Notes: generated by a model not told the origin, from the letters alone. DNA of 64,000 nt from Thermovibrio ammonificans HB-1 (GCF_000185805.1 NC_014926.1:1296501-1360500); one strand, 5' to 3'; shown: positions 1 through 8,986, counted from the first letter of the stretch. Made by a program: numbers and translations.

Positions 1-270
1 CTCGGAGGTTATCTGGCACGCCTTACCGCAGCTCTTTAAGCTCTCGAGCAGGATTTCGTTTGCAAGCTCGTCGAGCTTCTGAACCTCCTCACCCTGAACG
101 TTAACCTTACCGGCACTGCCCAGAACTCCCAAAAGGCCGGCCTTTCTAACCTTTCCGGCAATCTCCTTGGTGGCCGCCGCAATCTCGTTAAGCAACAGAA
201 CCAGCTCGTCTGTAACGTGGGGAAGCTCCCCTTTCTGCTGGAAAAGGTAAGAGGTGAGTGTAACCGCCAT
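1..270 (-). CDS. fbp: Fructose-1,6-bisphosphatase class I, N-terminal part (truncated by window edge)
   Basis: The minus strand from 270 to 1 reads 90 codons without a stop, starting MAVTLTSYLFQQ and continuing through VTDELVLLLNEIAAATKEI and a KLDELANEIL segment. This is the usual N-terminal order of class I fructose-1,6-bisphosphatase, the gluconeogenic enzyme removing the 1-phosphate of fructose 1,6-bisphosphate in the cytoplasm. A GGGAGGG ribosome binding site lies just upstream of the ATG at 270. The active site is outside the window, so the assignment rests on the N-terminus only. An autotroph fixing CO2 to acetyl-CoA and pyruvate would need this step to make sugars. Confidence 0.75.
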   Translation of the reverse strand, partial: MAVTLTSYLFQQKGELPHVTDELVLLLNEIAAATKEIAGKVRKAGLLGVLGSAGKVNVQGEEVQKLDELANEILLESLKSCGKACQITSE

Positions 271-294
271 CCGTCCCTCCCGTTTCAGTGTTAT

Positions 295-1332
295 TTAAGC
301 GCTACACGCCTTCTCCTTTGTTCTGAGCATACCACAGGCGGCAGAGATATCCTGCCCCCTGGAGTCCCTTATGAAGGCCGCAATGTTATGGTCCCACAGA
401 ACTTTCTGGAAGGCCTCTATCTGCTCCCTCGGAGTGGGCTCAAACTCGGCACCCGGGTAGGGGTTAAAGGGAATGAGGTTCACCTTAACGGGGATGCCCT
501 TTACGAGCTTCACCAGCCTTCGGGCATCCTCAAGGGAGTCGTTAACCCCTTTTAGCATTACGTACTCAATCATTATCCGCCTGTTGTTGTCGGCCGGATA
601 GCGCCTCAGGGCGGCCATAATCTCCCCTATGGGGTACTTTCTGTTCAGGGGAACGAGCATGTTTCTCACTTCATCGGTAGTTGCGTGAAGGGAAACGGCC
701 AACTTAACCTTGTTCATCTCCTTGGCCATTCGGTCTATGCCCGGAACTATCCCCACGGTGGAAACGGTCACCTTCCTCGTTGAGAGGTCGAGCATATCCC
801 TGTGGGTCATAATCTCAACGGCCTTTTTCACGTTGTCGAAGTTCAGCAGAGGCTCTCCCATACCCATGAAAACAACGTTGGAGATGCGCCTGTTCTCACC
901 TACATCCCTCTGAACCTGGATGTACTGGTCCACTATCTCGCCGGCAGTCAGGTTCCTGGTGAAACCGTCTTTGGCAGTAAGGCAGAACCTACACCCGGCC
1001 GGGCAACCCACCTGAGTGGAAACGCACAAGGTGTTCCAGTCCTTCTCGGGTATGAAAACCGACTCTATGCGGCTGCCGTCTTCAAGCTCAAAAAGGTACT
1101 TCCTGGTGCCGTCTTTAGACTCCTCAACCTTTACAAGCTTCAAAAGGTCTATCTGCGCCTTCTCGGAAAGGAGCTTCCGCGCCTCCTTAGAGAGGTTGGT
1201 CATCTGGTCAAAAGAGGAGACCCTCTTCTTGTAGAGCCACTGGGCTATCTGCTTGGCCCTGTAAGGCTCAAACCCCAAAGAGGTAACGAATTCCTTAAGC
1301 TCAGGAAGGGTCAGGTCCTTTACCTTTACCAT
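295..1332 (-). CDS. rlmN: 23S rRNA (A2503-C2)/tRNA (A37-C2) methyltransferase RlmN
   Basis: Radical-SAM methyltransferase of 345 residues, the normal family length, that methylates C2 of A2503 in 23S rRNA and of A37 in some tRNAs. The CxxxCxxC cluster motif is C110, C114 and C117 (GCPAGCRFC). The two catalytic cysteines are visible as C103 in TLCVSTQVGC and C333 in ISAACGMLR, matching E. coli C118 and C355. The start MVKVKD follows GGTGAGGAGAG. Its first 32 bases overlap the small ORF upstream on the same strand (1301-1429), suggesting one transcript from 1599 leftward. Confidence 0.95.
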   Translation of the reverse strand: MVKVKDLTLPELKEFVTSLGFEPYRAKQIAQWLYKKRVSSFDQMTNLSKEARKLLSEKAQIDLLKLVKVEESKDGTRKYLFELEDGSRIESVFIPEKDWNTLCVSTQVGCPAGCRFCLTAKDGFTRNLTAGEIVDQYIQVQRDVGENRRISNVVFMGMGEPLLNFDNVKKAVEIMTHRDMLDLSTRKVTVSTVGIVPGIDRMAKEMNKVKLAVSLHATTDEVRNMLVPLNRKYPIGEIMAALRRYPADNNRRIMIEYVMLKGVNDSLEDARRLVKLVKGIPVKVNLIPFNPYPGAEFEPTPREQIEAFQKVLWDHNIAAFIRDSRGQDISAACGMLRTKEKACSA

Positions 1333-1429
1333 CTCTCCTCACCTTAAAGGTTCTGTAAATACCGTAGGCCGTTGAGCCCAGAAAGGCAACGGTTATAAAG
1401 AGTGCCAGTAAGAAGCTCAGCCAGCCCAC
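1301..1429 (-). CDS. Small single-pass membrane protein, unknown function
   Basis: A 42-codon frame opens with GTG at 1429, which overlaps the TAG stop of the upstream gene (bases 1429-1431), and closes with TGA inside the start of rlmN. The translation begins MGWLSFLLALFITVAFLGS, a clean hydrophobic helix at residues 3-24, then a basic tail (YRTFKVRRDGKGKG), as expected of a small inner-membrane protein with a cytoplasmic C-terminus. No family is recognised. Translational coupling on both sides supports it; the main doubt is its size. Confidence 0.5.
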   Translation of the reverse strand: MGWLSFLLALFITVAFLGSTAYGIYRTFKVRRDGKGKGPDPS

Positions 1430-1599
1430 TACTCCTCCAGAGGCTCGGCTTCGTCGGGCAGCATCACGGGGATATCGTCTATTACCGGATAGGCAAGCTT
1501 ACACTTGTGGCACACCAACTTCTGCTCCTTCTCCCTGTACTCAAGGTCCCCCTTACACTTGGGGCAGGCCAGGAGCTTCAGCAGCTCTTCGGGCAACAT
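1429..1599 (-). CDS. Trm112 family (UPF0434/YcaR-like) zinc-ribbon protein
   Basis: A 56-residue protein starting [17 protein letters not shown], with a second CHKC pair at residues 30-33 and the family ending [15 protein letters not shown]. The two CxxC pairs form the zinc ribbon typical of bacterial Trm112-like proteins. Eukaryotic Trm112 activates methyltransferases; the bacterial function is unproven. It lies directly upstream of rlmN with a small membrane ORF between, so a link to RNA methylation is possible but only suggested by neighbourhood. The ATG at 1599 follows GGAGGTGTAG. Confidence 0.85.
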   Translation of the reverse strand: MLPEELLKLLACPKCKGDLEYREKEQKLVCHKCKLAYPVIDDIPVMLPDEAEPLEE

Positions 1600-1621
1600 C
1601 TACACCTCCGGGAAAGCTCTC

Positions 1622-1650
1622 TTGACACGATAAAACATAAGGACTATTTT
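1622..1650 (+). promoter_or_regulatory. Sigma-70-type promoter of the tRNA cluster
   Basis: A perfect -35 TTGACA at 1622-1627 and -10 TATTTT at 1645-1650 are separated by 17 bases. The expected transcription start is near 1657, about 9 bases before tRNA-Ser. This is among the best -35/-10 matches seen in the window and fits strong stable-RNA transcription. Confidence 0.75.
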
Positions 1651-1665
1651 TCTTTACCGCAACGC

Positions 1666-1760
1666 GGAGGGGTGGCCGAGTCTGGCTGAAGGCGGGTGAC
1701 TTGAAATCACCTGAGGGTCTAAACGGCCCTCCGGGGGTTCAAATCCCTCCCCCTCCGCCA
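1666..1760 (+). tRNA. tRNA-Ser (anticodon TGA)
   Basis: Acceptor GGAGGGG (1666-1672) pairs with CCCCTCC before discriminator G and an encoded CCA ending at 1760. The anticodon loop CTTGAAA (1700-1706) between GGTGA and TCACC gives anticodon TGA at 1702-1704. A long variable arm, as in class II serine tRNAs, and a T-arm GGGGGTTCAAATCCCTCC are present. Confidence 0.95.
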
Positions 1761-1766
1761 GCCAGT

Positions 1767-1842
<76 letters not shown>

Positions 1843-1853
1843 CTTTCTTAAGT

Positions 1854-1950
<97 letters not shown>

Positions 1951-2036
1951 TACCCTCCCTCTCCCGGAACTCCCCGCCTACCCTTCCCGCCCAATCCCTT
2001 ATAATTGTTGCCAACTCTTAGCAAGCGGGAGCGGCC

Positions 2037-3368
2037 ATGAAAGTTGTTAACCTTCGCAAAGAGAACTGGCAGAAAGACCCCGACCTCCTGAGAATAAAAA
2101 CCAGAGGGCAGGGCTTAGAGAGCAGATACGCACCTGCCGTTCTGGAGATAATCGAAAACGTTAGGCAGTTCAGGGACACAGCCGTATTCGGCTACGCAAA
2201 GAAGTTCGACCGAGTAGAGCTCACCCCCGAGAACGTAAAGGTCTCCGAAAGGGAGATAGAGGAGGCCTTCAACAGAGTTCCAAAAGAGGTGGTAAAGGCG
2301 ATAGAGTTCGCCGTAGAGCGGGTCAGGCGGTTCCACGAGCACCAAAAGGAGAACTCCTACTTTGTAACAGAGCCCGGAATAGTGCTGGGTCAGAAAGTTA
2401 CACCGCTGGACTCTGCCGGCATCTACGTTCCGGGAGGAAAGGCCTCTTACCCCTCTTCGGTGGTTATGAACGCCGTACCCGCAAAGGTTGCAGGCGTTGA
2501 AAAGGTTGTAATGATAACCCCGGCAATAGGCTCCCTCGAGGTCAACCCCTACACGCTGGTTGCCGCGAAGCTCTCGGGAGTAAACGAGATATACAGAGTA
2601 GGAGGCGCCCACGGGGTTGCGGCGGTAGCCTTCGGAACAGAGTCCATTCCCAAGGTAGACAAAATAGTTGGGCCGGGGAACATATACGTGGCACTGGCCA
2701 AGAAGTTCCTCTTCGGCACCGTAGATATAGACATGGTTGCCGGACCCAGCGAAATCCTGGTAATAGCCGATGAGTCTGCAAACCCCGACTGGGTTGCAAC
2801 CGACCTCCTCTCTCAAGCCGAGCACGACGAGCTTGCAGGGGCGTTCCTCGTAACCCACAGCGACCGGGTAGCCCAGGAGGTTGTTAAGGCGGTTGAGGAA
2901 AAGCTGAAGAAGCTCTCCCGTAAGGAGATAGCCCGAAAAGCCATAGAGAACTTCGGAACGGTATTCCTTACAGAAGACGTAAACCACTCCTGCGACGTGG
3001 CAAACGAGATTGCCCCGGAACACCTGGAGGTTGCAACGAAGGAGCCTTTCGGCCTGCTGGACCGGATTAAACACGCAGGTGCCATATTCTTAGGACACTA
3101 CACCTGCGAGAGCCTGGGCGACTACGTATTGGGGCCGAACCACGTCCTCCCGACCGGAGGAAGCGCAAGGTTCTTCTCACCCCTGGGCGTTTACGACTTC
3201 ATAAAGCGCTCCTCGGTAATCTACGTAACTCCCGAAGGGTTCAAGCAGGTGGGCTGGGCCGCAAGGGAGCTTGCAGAGTGCGAGGGGCTTGAAGCCCACA
3301 GGCTTGCAGTTGAAGTTCGCGAAGCCTTCAAGATAATTGCCAAGTCGTTAGCAGAGGAAAAGAGATGA
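2037..3368 (+). CDS. hisD: Histidinol dehydrogenase
   Basis: Catalyses the last two NAD-dependent oxidations of histidine synthesis, L-histidinol to L-histidine. At 443 residues it has normal length. Family motifs include [17 protein letters not shown] near residue 130, the GPGNIYV stretch, [17 protein letters not shown], and the zinc/catalytic segment [11 protein letters not shown] near residue 260. The ATG follows GCGGGAGCGGCC and a TATAAT -10 box at 2000-2005, whose -35 is weak, so readthrough from the tRNA cluster is possible. It is the first gene of a nine-gene run and overlaps pyrB by four bases. Confidence 0.96.
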   Translation: MKVVNLRKENWQKDPDLLRIKTRGQGLESRYAPAVLEIIENVRQFRDTAVFGYAKKFDRVELTPENVKVSEREIEEAFNRVPKEVVKAIEFAVERVRRFHEHQKENSYFVTEPGIVLGQKVTPLDSAGIYVPGGKASYPSSVVMNAVPAKVAGVEKVVMITPAIGSLEVNPYTLVAAKLSGVNEIYRVGGAHGVAAVAFGTESIPKVDKIVGPGNIYVALAKKFLFGTVDIDMVAGPSEILVIADESANPDWVATDLLSQAEHDELAGAFLVTHSDRVAQEVVKAVEEKLKKLSRKEIARKAIENFGTVFLTEDVNHSCDVANEIAPEHLEVATKEPFGLLDRIKHAGAIFLGHYTCESLGDYVLGPNHVLPTGGSARFFSPLGVYDFIKRSSVIYVTPEGFKQVGWAARELAECEGLEAHRLAVEVREAFKIIAKSLAEEKR

Positions 3369-4300
3369 GAGACCTCATCTGTGCCCAGCAGATAACACCG
3401 GAGCTCTTTTCAGAGATATACGAAACCGCCCTAAAGGTAAAAGAGGCCCTAAGAAGGGGCAGGAAGAAGTTCTCAACCCTAAGGGGAAAGTGCGTAGTTA
3501 ACCTCTTTTTTGAACCCTCAACCAGAACCAGAACCTCCTTTGAGAAGGCCGGAAAGTTCCTCTCGGCCGACGTTATAAACGTGAGCGCCTCGGCAAGCTC
3601 CGTTAAAAAGGGCGAAAGCCTCATAGATACAGTGAGAACCCTCGACTCAATGCACCCGGACGTAATAGTCCTCCGCCACCCGTGTGAAGGGGCACCCCAA
3701 ACAGTCAAAAAGTTTACAAGGGCCTCCATCATTAACGCCGGAGACGGACGCCACCAGCACCCCACCCAAGCCCTGCTCGACGCCGTTACACTCAAAGAGC
3801 ACCTTAAAGAGCTAAAGGGAAAGCGGATAACCATAATCGGCGACATAGCAAACAGCAGGGTGGCCCGTTCCGACGCGGCACTGCTAAAGAGCCTCGGAGC
3901 GGAAGTGGCGGTTTTCGGTCCCTCTACCATGATGCCCCGGTATCCCGAAGCGCTGGGAGTTAAAAAACTCAACTCCTTTGAAGAGGTGGCGGCCTTCTCA
4001 GACGCAGTAATCCTGCTGAGGATTCAGCTGGAGAGGCAGAACGCCAAGAAAACCTTCCCCTCCATAAGGGAGTACGCAACCCTGTTTGGGCTGAACGGCC
4101 AAAAGCTGGCAAAACTCCTTCCCCACACCCTCATACTCCACCCCGGCCCCTTCAACAGGGGAGTTGAGCTGAACAACGCAGTTGTAGAGTCACCCCGCTC
4201 CCTCATATTCAACCAGGTGGAAACGGGCCTTGCAGTAAGGATGGTGGTGCTGTCGATGGTGTGTAATCGCATAGACCAACTCAAGGAGGAAGTGCAATGA
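3365..4300 (+). CDS. pyrB: Aspartate carbamoyltransferase catalytic subunit
   Basis: Condenses carbamoyl phosphate with aspartate in pyrimidine synthesis. The 311 residues carry the carbamoyl-phosphate loop FFEPSTRTRTSFEKA near residue 48, HPTQALLDAVTL near 136, and the late signature HPGPFNRGVEL near 260. There is no pyrI regulatory gene here. In Aquifex, ATCase and a class I dihydroorotase form one dodecamer, and the matching pyrC is two genes downstream. Start and stop overlap both neighbours (ATGA junctions), so expression is probably coupled with hisD and the cytochrome gene. Confidence 0.96.
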   Translation: MRDLICAQQITPELFSEIYETALKVKEALRRGRKKFSTLRGKCVVNLFFEPSTRTRTSFEKAGKFLSADVINVSASASSVKKGESLIDTVRTLDSMHPDVIVLRHPCEGAPQTVKKFTRASIINAGDGRHQHPTQALLDAVTLKEHLKELKGKRITIIGDIANSRVARSDAALLKSLGAEVAVFGPSTMMPRYPEALGVKKLNSFEEVAAFSDAVILLRIQLERQNAKKTFPSIREYATLFGLNGQKLAKLLPHTLILHPGPFNRGVELNNAVVESPRSLIFNQVETGLAVRMVVLSMVCNRIDQLKEEVQ

Positions 4301-4647
4301 AAAAGAAAGTAGCAGTAGCAGCTGCGGCAGTCCTATCGGCCGCTACCCTCGTTGCAGGCTGCTTCAAGGGAGGGGTGTTAAACAGGGATTTGGTGTTTAA
4401 AACAAAAAACGGAGATGTGGTCTTCAGCCACGTCTACCACGTAAAGGTAAAGAAGATGCACTGCTCCTACTGCCACCCGAGGCTGTTTAAGAAACGCTTC
4501 GGAGCAGACCACTTCACAATGAGGGATATCTGGCAGGGTAAGTACTGCGGTGCTTGCCACAACGGCAAAACCGCCTTCAGTGCAAGGGACCCGAGGAACT
4601 GTTCAAGGTGCCACAAACAGAAAGCTGCAGAGGGAGGCAATGGCTAA
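4297..4647 (+). CDS. Small triheme c7-type cytochrome, predicted lipoprotein
   Basis: A 116-residue secreted protein: a Lys-rich start, hydrophobic segment (residues 6-20) and lipobox VAGC put the mature N-terminus at about C22. Three heme-binding CxxCH motifs follow (CSYCH, CGACH, CSRCH), with extra His residues (HVYH, HF) as possible sixth ligands, the pattern of c7-type triheme cytochromes. It would carry electrons at the periplasmic face. It is embedded between pyrB (4-base overlap) and pyrC (8-base overlap), an unusual place for an electron carrier. The partner is not evident in the window. Confidence 0.85.
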   Translation: MKKKVAVAAAAVLSAATLVAGCFKGGVLNRDLVFKTKNGDVVFSHVYHVKVKKMHCSYCHPRLFKKRFGADHFTMRDIWQGKYCGACHNGKTAFSARDPRNCSRCHKQKAAEGGNG

Positions 4648-5923
4648 GAGGCTTCTCATAAGGGGAGGAACGGTTGTTGACCCTTCACTGGGGCTCAACG
4701 GCCGGGCAGATATCCTCATAGAGGGTAGCACGGTAGTAAAGGTAGAGAAGGAGATTCCCAAAGCGGAAGCTGAAGAGGTTTTAGACGTTGGGGGCCTTAT
4801 TGTGGCCCCCGGCTTTATAGACCTCCACTCCCACCTGAGGGAGCCCGGTCAGGAGTGGAAGGAAGACATCGAGAGCGGCTCCCACGCAGCCGTTGCAGGG
4901 GGAATTACCTCGGTCTGCTGTATGGCCAACACCGACCCTGTTAACGACAACCCGGTTGTAACCCGCTACATCGTAGAGCGAGCAGAGGAAGTGGGACTGT
5001 GTGACGTTTTCCCGGTGGGAGCCATAACTAAGGGGCTCAAGGGAGAGGAGCTTGCCGAGATAGGTCTAATGGTTAAGGCCGGAATCGTTGCCATATCCGA
5101 CGACGGAGAGACCCCTAAGGACAGCAAGGTGCTGAGAAACGCAATGGACTACGCAAGGAGTTTGGGCATACCGGTGTTCACCCACTCCGAAGATAAAACC
5201 CTCTCTGAAGGCGGTCACATGAACGAGGGAGAGCTCTCGAGCCTGCTGGGCATACCGGGAATGCCGCCCGAGGCAGAAGAGATAGGGACCGTTCGGGACC
5301 TGATAGTGGCAAAGTTAACGGGAGTACACATCCACGTGTGCCACGTATCAACGGAAGGGGCCCTGAAGGCCATAGAGGCGGCAAAACGCGAAGGTGTAAG
5401 GGTGAGCTGCGAAATCACGCCCCACCACTTTACGCTGACGGAAGAGGCCGTTAGGGAGTTTGACACAAACGCAAAGATGTGCCCGCCCCTAAGGAGCAAA
5501 AGGGACGTTGAAGCCTGCAGGGAAGCACTCAAAAACGGTGTAGCCGACGTTATAGCAACAGACCACGCTCCCCACTCCGAAGACGAGAAACTGGTGGAGT
5601 TCTGTAAGGCTCCGTTCGGGATAATAGGCTTCCAAACTATGCTTCCTCTCTCTTTGGAGCTTGTAAGGAAAGGTTACTTGAGCCTTGAGGAGATGGTGAG
5701 GAAGCTCTCTTTAAACCCGGCAAAGATAATAAACAGAAACGATATAGGAACCTTAAAGCCCGGAGCACGGGCAAATGTAGCCATATTCGACCCCGACGAG
5801 ACGTTCACCCTAACAAGGGAGGAGATTCGCTCCAAAAGCGTGAACACTCCGTTCCTTAACAAAACCCTTAGAGGAAGGGTAAAGTTCACTGTTTACAATG
5901 GTAAAATAGTGTTTAAATCTTAG
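4640..5923 (+). CDS. pyrC: Dihydroorotase, class I
   Basis: Zinc amidohydrolase closing carbamoyl-aspartate to dihydroorotate. The ATG at 4640 (MAKRLLIRGG) is chosen because GGGAGG lies just upstream; it gives 427 residues, the class I length. Metal motif DLHSHLREPG lies near residue 60, with HSEDKTLSEGG, HVCHVSTEGAL, CEITPHHFTL and ATDHAPHSEDEK following in family order. It overlaps the cytochrome stop by eight bases. By analogy with Aquifex it probably assembles with PyrB. Confidence 0.96.
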   Translation: MAKRLLIRGGTVVDPSLGLNGRADILIEGSTVVKVEKEIPKAEAEEVLDVGGLIVAPGFIDLHSHLREPGQEWKEDIESGSHAAVAGGITSVCCMANTDPVNDNPVVTRYIVERAEEVGLCDVFPVGAITKGLKGEELAEIGLMVKAGIVAISDDGETPKDSKVLRNAMDYARSLGIPVFTHSEDKTLSEGGHMNEGELSSLLGIPGMPPEAEEIGTVRDLIVAKLTGVHIHVCHVSTEGALKAIEAAKREGVRVSCEITPHHFTLTEEAVREFDTNAKMCPPLRSKRDVEACREALKNGVADVIATDHAPHSEDEKLVEFCKAPFGIIGFQTMLPLSLELVRKGYLSLEEMVRKLSLNPAKIINRNDIGTLKPGARANVAIFDPDETFTLTREEIRSKSVNTPFLNKTLRGRVKFTVYNGKIVFKS

Positions 5924-5935
5924 GTTGGAGAGCCT

Positions 5936-6808
5936 ATGGCCCAACAGGGAGTTAGCCCGTTTGATATCTTCTGGATTATTATCATCTTCTTCTCTCTCTG
6001 GCCCCTTTTTCAGCAGAAAAACCTCGAGTGGGCAAGGCTTCGTTTAATCCGCGAGATAGAGAAAAAGAGGAAGTCCCGCGTAATAACAATGATTCACCGT
6101 CAGGAGCGGCTGGCGTTTATGGGCTTCCCCATAGTCAGGTTCATAACAATAGAGGACTCCGAGCGCGTTCTGAGGGCCATAAGGATGACCCCCGACGATA
6201 TGCCTATAGACTTCATAATCCATACGCCGGGAGGCCTTGCCCTTGCGGCAACCCAAATCGCATCCGCCCTCGTTAAACATAAAGCTCCCGTAAGGGTCAT
6301 AGTGCCCCACTACGCAATGTCGGGGGGAACGCTTATAGCACTTGCGGCAGATGAAATAGTAATGGACCCAAACGCGGTGTTGGGCCCCCTCGACCCGCAA
6401 ATAGGGCAGTTTCCGGCACCCTCAATAGTGAAGGCCGTAAGGGAGAAGCTACAACAGGAGAAGGGAAGCGTTAAAGAGGAGAGCCTGATTCTTGCAGACG
6501 TTGCAGAGAAGGCACTCTTTCAGATGAAGCAGACAATAGAGAGAATTCTGGCATCTAAGGGTCACAGTCCGGAGAAGGCCAGGGAGATTGCCGACCTTCT
6601 TACCAGCGGTTACTGGACTCACGACTACCCTCTGACCGTGGAGGTACTTAAAGAACTGGGCCTGAAGGTCTCAACAGAAGTTCCGAAAGAGGTTTACGAC
6701 CTTATGGAGCTCTACTACCAACCTTCAGGTCAGGCCTCCGTCCAGTTCATTCCAGTTCCCTATGGGGAGCCGAAGAAGGGGGAAGTGCCCGTCAGAAAAC
6801 CGCATTAG
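5936..6808 (+). CDS. SDH-family membrane-anchored Clp-fold serine protease (PF01972-like)
   Basis: A 290-residue protein with one N-terminal membrane helix (about residues 10-28), then a ClpP/crotonase-fold domain. The TPGG oxyanion segment is at 97-100, the nucleophile Ser129 is in AMSGGTLIALAADEI, and DPNAVLGPLDPQIGQ follows. These match the SDH protease family related to SppA and NfeD-type proteases, presumably cytoplasmic-side membrane protein quality control. It sits 12 bases after pyrC and 9 before the CarD gene. The substrate is unknown. Confidence 0.85.
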   Translation: MAQQGVSPFDIFWIIIIFFSLWPLFQQKNLEWARLRLIREIEKKRKSRVITMIHRQERLAFMGFPIVRFITIEDSERVLRAIRMTPDDMPIDFIIHTPGGLALAATQIASALVKHKAPVRVIVPHYAMSGGTLIALAADEIVMDPNAVLGPLDPQIGQFPAPSIVKAVREKLQQEKGSVKEESLILADVAEKALFQMKQTIERILASKGHSPEKAREIADLLTSGYWTHDYPLTVEVLKELGLKVSTEVPKEVYDLMELYYQPSGQASVQFIPVPYGEPKKGEVPVRKPH

Positions 6809-6817
6809 GAGACTGCT

Positions 6818-7309
6818 GTGTTTAAAGTGGGAGACAAAGTGGCCTATCCCCCTCACGGCGTGGGCGTTATTGAGAGCACAGAGGTAAGGGTCGTAGGGGG
6901 AAAAGAGGTCACCTACTACAGAATCACCCTCCTGGGGAAGAACATGTCTATATTGATTCCCGAGGTAGGGCTCGAAAGCTCCGGCGTTCGACCAGTTCTA
7001 TCGGAGGAGGAGATAGAGGAGGTTTTCAGCTACTTGGCCGAGAAGCCGACCAACATAAGCGAGAAGTGGACTATACGCCACAGGTTAAACGTAGACAGGC
7101 TGAAAACCGGCAACATCAGGGAGTTGGCAACTGTAGTAAGGAACCTCTCTTACAGGTCCAAGGACAAGGAGCTATCTTACTCAGAGAAGAGGATGTTCGA
7201 AGAGGCTTTCAGCAAGCTGGCAGAGGAGATAGCTCTATCGCTTGGGGAGCCGGTGAGAAAAGTTAAGCAGAGGATTCGCAAAATCCTCAAAGAGGCTCAG
7301 AAGTCGTGA
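6818..7309 (+). CDS. CarD/CdnL-family transcription regulator
   Basis: A 163-residue protein opening MFKVGDKVAYPPHGVGVIES, the RNA-polymerase-interacting Tudor-like domain of the CarD/CdnL/TRCF family, followed by a helical C-terminal domain (about residues 65-163). CarD and CdnL bind RNA polymerase beta and stabilise open complexes, notably at rRNA promoters. The GTG start at 6818 is supported by TTAGGAGAC upstream. A CarD-PIN/TRAM-ispD order recurs in several phyla, which supports the assignment. Its stop overlaps the next start. Confidence 0.88.
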   Translation: MFKVGDKVAYPPHGVGVIESTEVRVVGGKEVTYYRITLLGKNMSILIPEVGLESSGVRPVLSEEEIEEVFSYLAEKPTNISEKWTIRHRLNVDRLKTGNIRELATVVRNLSYRSKDKELSYSEKRMFEEAFSKLAEEIALSLGEPVRKVKQRIRKILKEAQKS

Positions 7310-8286
7310 TGTCCAAGATTATCGGGGCATTCTTCCTGGTCCTTCTCCTTGTGGTTCTGATAGTTTTTAAGAACTACGGGTTTACCCTAACCCAGTCTCT
7401 CATTCTGAGCATTTTTATAACCGCCGCCTCTTTCCTCTTCTACCAGTTCGTTTTGAAAAGGCGGATAACGGTCAAGATAGTTGTCCTCTTCTCGGCAGGT
7501 TTCTTCCTGGGTCTATACCTGGCCAAGGGGATAACTCTATCGCTCTACTCGCTTTTCAGCGCTTTTCCCTACCTGCAGGAGATTATCTTTCTAACACTCC
7601 CCTACCTGTTTGGATTTCTGGCGGTAGAGGTCGGGAGGAAGCGGCCGCTTTCGGAGATTTTTAAAGATGAAGCTCCCCTTTACTGCTCTGTAAAGGTTGT
7701 AGATACAAGCGCCCTGATAGACGGCAGGGTTTACGAAATTGCGAAGATAGGGTTTATAGAGGGCAAGATAGTTATTCCGAGGTTCGTTTTAGAGGAGCTT
7801 CAAACCCTCGCCGACTCCACAGACCCGATGGTAAGAACAAAGGGGAAGAAGGGGCTCGAGATAGTCTCCAAGCTGAGAACCCTCGAAAAGCCCCCCGTGG
7901 AGATTTACGAAAGGGATTTCCCGTGGATAAGGGACGTTGACGCAAAACTGGTTGAGCTCTCCAAAAGGCTCGGGGCAAAGCTCATAACAACTGACTACAA
8001 CCTAAACAAAGTTGCCTCCATAAAGGGAATAGAAATTCTCAACATAAACGACCTCGCAAACGCCCTGAAGCCAGTTGTTGCCGTTGGAGAAGAACTCGTG
8101 GTATTCCTCGTTAAAGAGGGTAAAGAGAAAAACCAGGGAGTTGGATACCTCGACGACGGCACAATGGTTGTAGTAGACAACGCCAAACACCTGATAGGAC
8201 ACAAAGTAAAAGTTTTGGTCAACAACATACTCCAAACTTCCGCCGGCAAGATAATCTTCGGCAGGCTGAAAGAGGTGGTGAAGTGA
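7309..8286 (+). CDS. PIN/TRAM-domain membrane protein (YacL-like)
   Basis: About 325 residues, taking the ATG at 7309 that overlaps the CarD TGA; a GTG one codon earlier is possible. Four hydrophobic helices (roughly residues 4-105) precede a PIN domain starting VVDTSALIDGRVYEI, with further acidic residues in LEELQTLAD, RDVDAKLVEL and LITTDYNLNKVA. A C-terminal TRAM domain ends the protein. This is the YacL architecture: a membrane-tethered predicted RNase. The active-site acidic residues look intact. Confidence 0.88.
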   Translation: MSKIIGAFFLVLLLVVLIVFKNYGFTLTQSLILSIFITAASFLFYQFVLKRRITVKIVVLFSAGFFLGLYLAKGITLSLYSLFSAFPYLQEIIFLTLPYLFGFLAVEVGRKRPLSEIFKDEAPLYCSVKVVDTSALIDGRVYEIAKIGFIEGKIVIPRFVLEELQTLADSTDPMVRTKGKKGLEIVSKLRTLEKPPVEIYERDFPWIRDVDAKLVELSKRLGAKLITTDYNLNKVASIKGIEILNINDLANALKPVVAVGEELVVFLVKEGKEKNQGVGYLDDGTMVVVDNAKHLIGHKVKVLVNNILQTSAGKIIFGRLKEVVK

Positions 8287-8984
8287 GGGTTGCCGTTGTA
8301 CCCGCAGCTGGGCTCGGGAAACGCTTCGGAGGCAAAAAGCAGTTTTTCACGGTTATGGGAAAAAAGTTACTGGAGTACCCCCTGCTCGTTATGGAGAAGT
8401 CTGAACTTGTAGACGGCGTAATCCTCGTCCTCCCGGCCCAAGACTTAGAAACGGGCAGAGAGCTCCAATCCCGCTTCAGAAAAGTGGTAAAAATTGTAGA
8501 GGGGGGTAAAGAGAGACAACACTCTGTTTACAGAGGGTTACTCGCCGCAAAGGAGCTGAGCCCCCAAGAGGTGTTCGTCCACGACGGCGTAAGGCCCCTA
8601 ATAACGCCGGCCCTCCTAAACGACCTTGTGGTGGCACTGTCGGACTATCAGGTAGAAGGGGTTATACCGGCGGTGAAGCCGAAAGAGACCGTTAAAGAGG
8701 CGGGAGCCCCCCTTGAGCCCGGCGACTTCATGGTAAACAGAACGCTGAACAGAGACAAGCTGCTGCTTGCCCAAACACCCCAGCTCTTCCGCTTCGACGT
8801 TCTCCTGGAGTGCCACAGAAAGGCCCTCGAGGAGGAGTTCATAGCGACCGACGACTCCGCCCTCATAGAGCGTTACGGGTATCAAACAGTGGCAATTCCC
8901 GGCGATTATAGAAATATAAAGGTAACAACCCCGGAAGACCTCAAAATCGTAGAGCTCTTTCTAAAGGAGTTCTACCTGGTGTAA
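8283..8984 (+). CDS. ispD: 2-C-methyl-D-erythritol 4-phosphate cytidylyltransferase
   Basis: Third step of the MEP isoprenoid pathway, coupling CTP and MEP. The 233 residues carry the nucleotide loop VPAAGLGKRFGGKKQF at the N-terminus, HDGVRPL near residue 100, the LAQTPQLF segment near 160 and the ending TTPEDLKI. The GTG start at 8283 overlaps the TGA of the PIN/TRAM gene. No ispF follows. Confidence 0.95.
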   Translation: MRVAVVPAAGLGKRFGGKKQFFTVMGKKLLEYPLLVMEKSELVDGVILVLPAQDLETGRELQSRFRKVVKIVEGGKERQHSVYRGLLAAKELSPQEVFVHDGVRPLITPALLNDLVVALSDYQVEGVIPAVKPKETVKEAGAPLEPGDFMVNRTLNRDKLLLAQTPQLFRFDVLLECHRKALEEEFIATDDSALIERYGYQTVAIPGDYRNIKVTTPEDLKIVELFLKEFYLV

Positions 8985-8986
8985 CC

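Noticed and set aside
2115-3074. Long open frame antisense to hisD
   Set aside because: hisD is unmistakable; long antisense frames arise from GC-biased codon use here and no ribosome site or family resemblance is seen.
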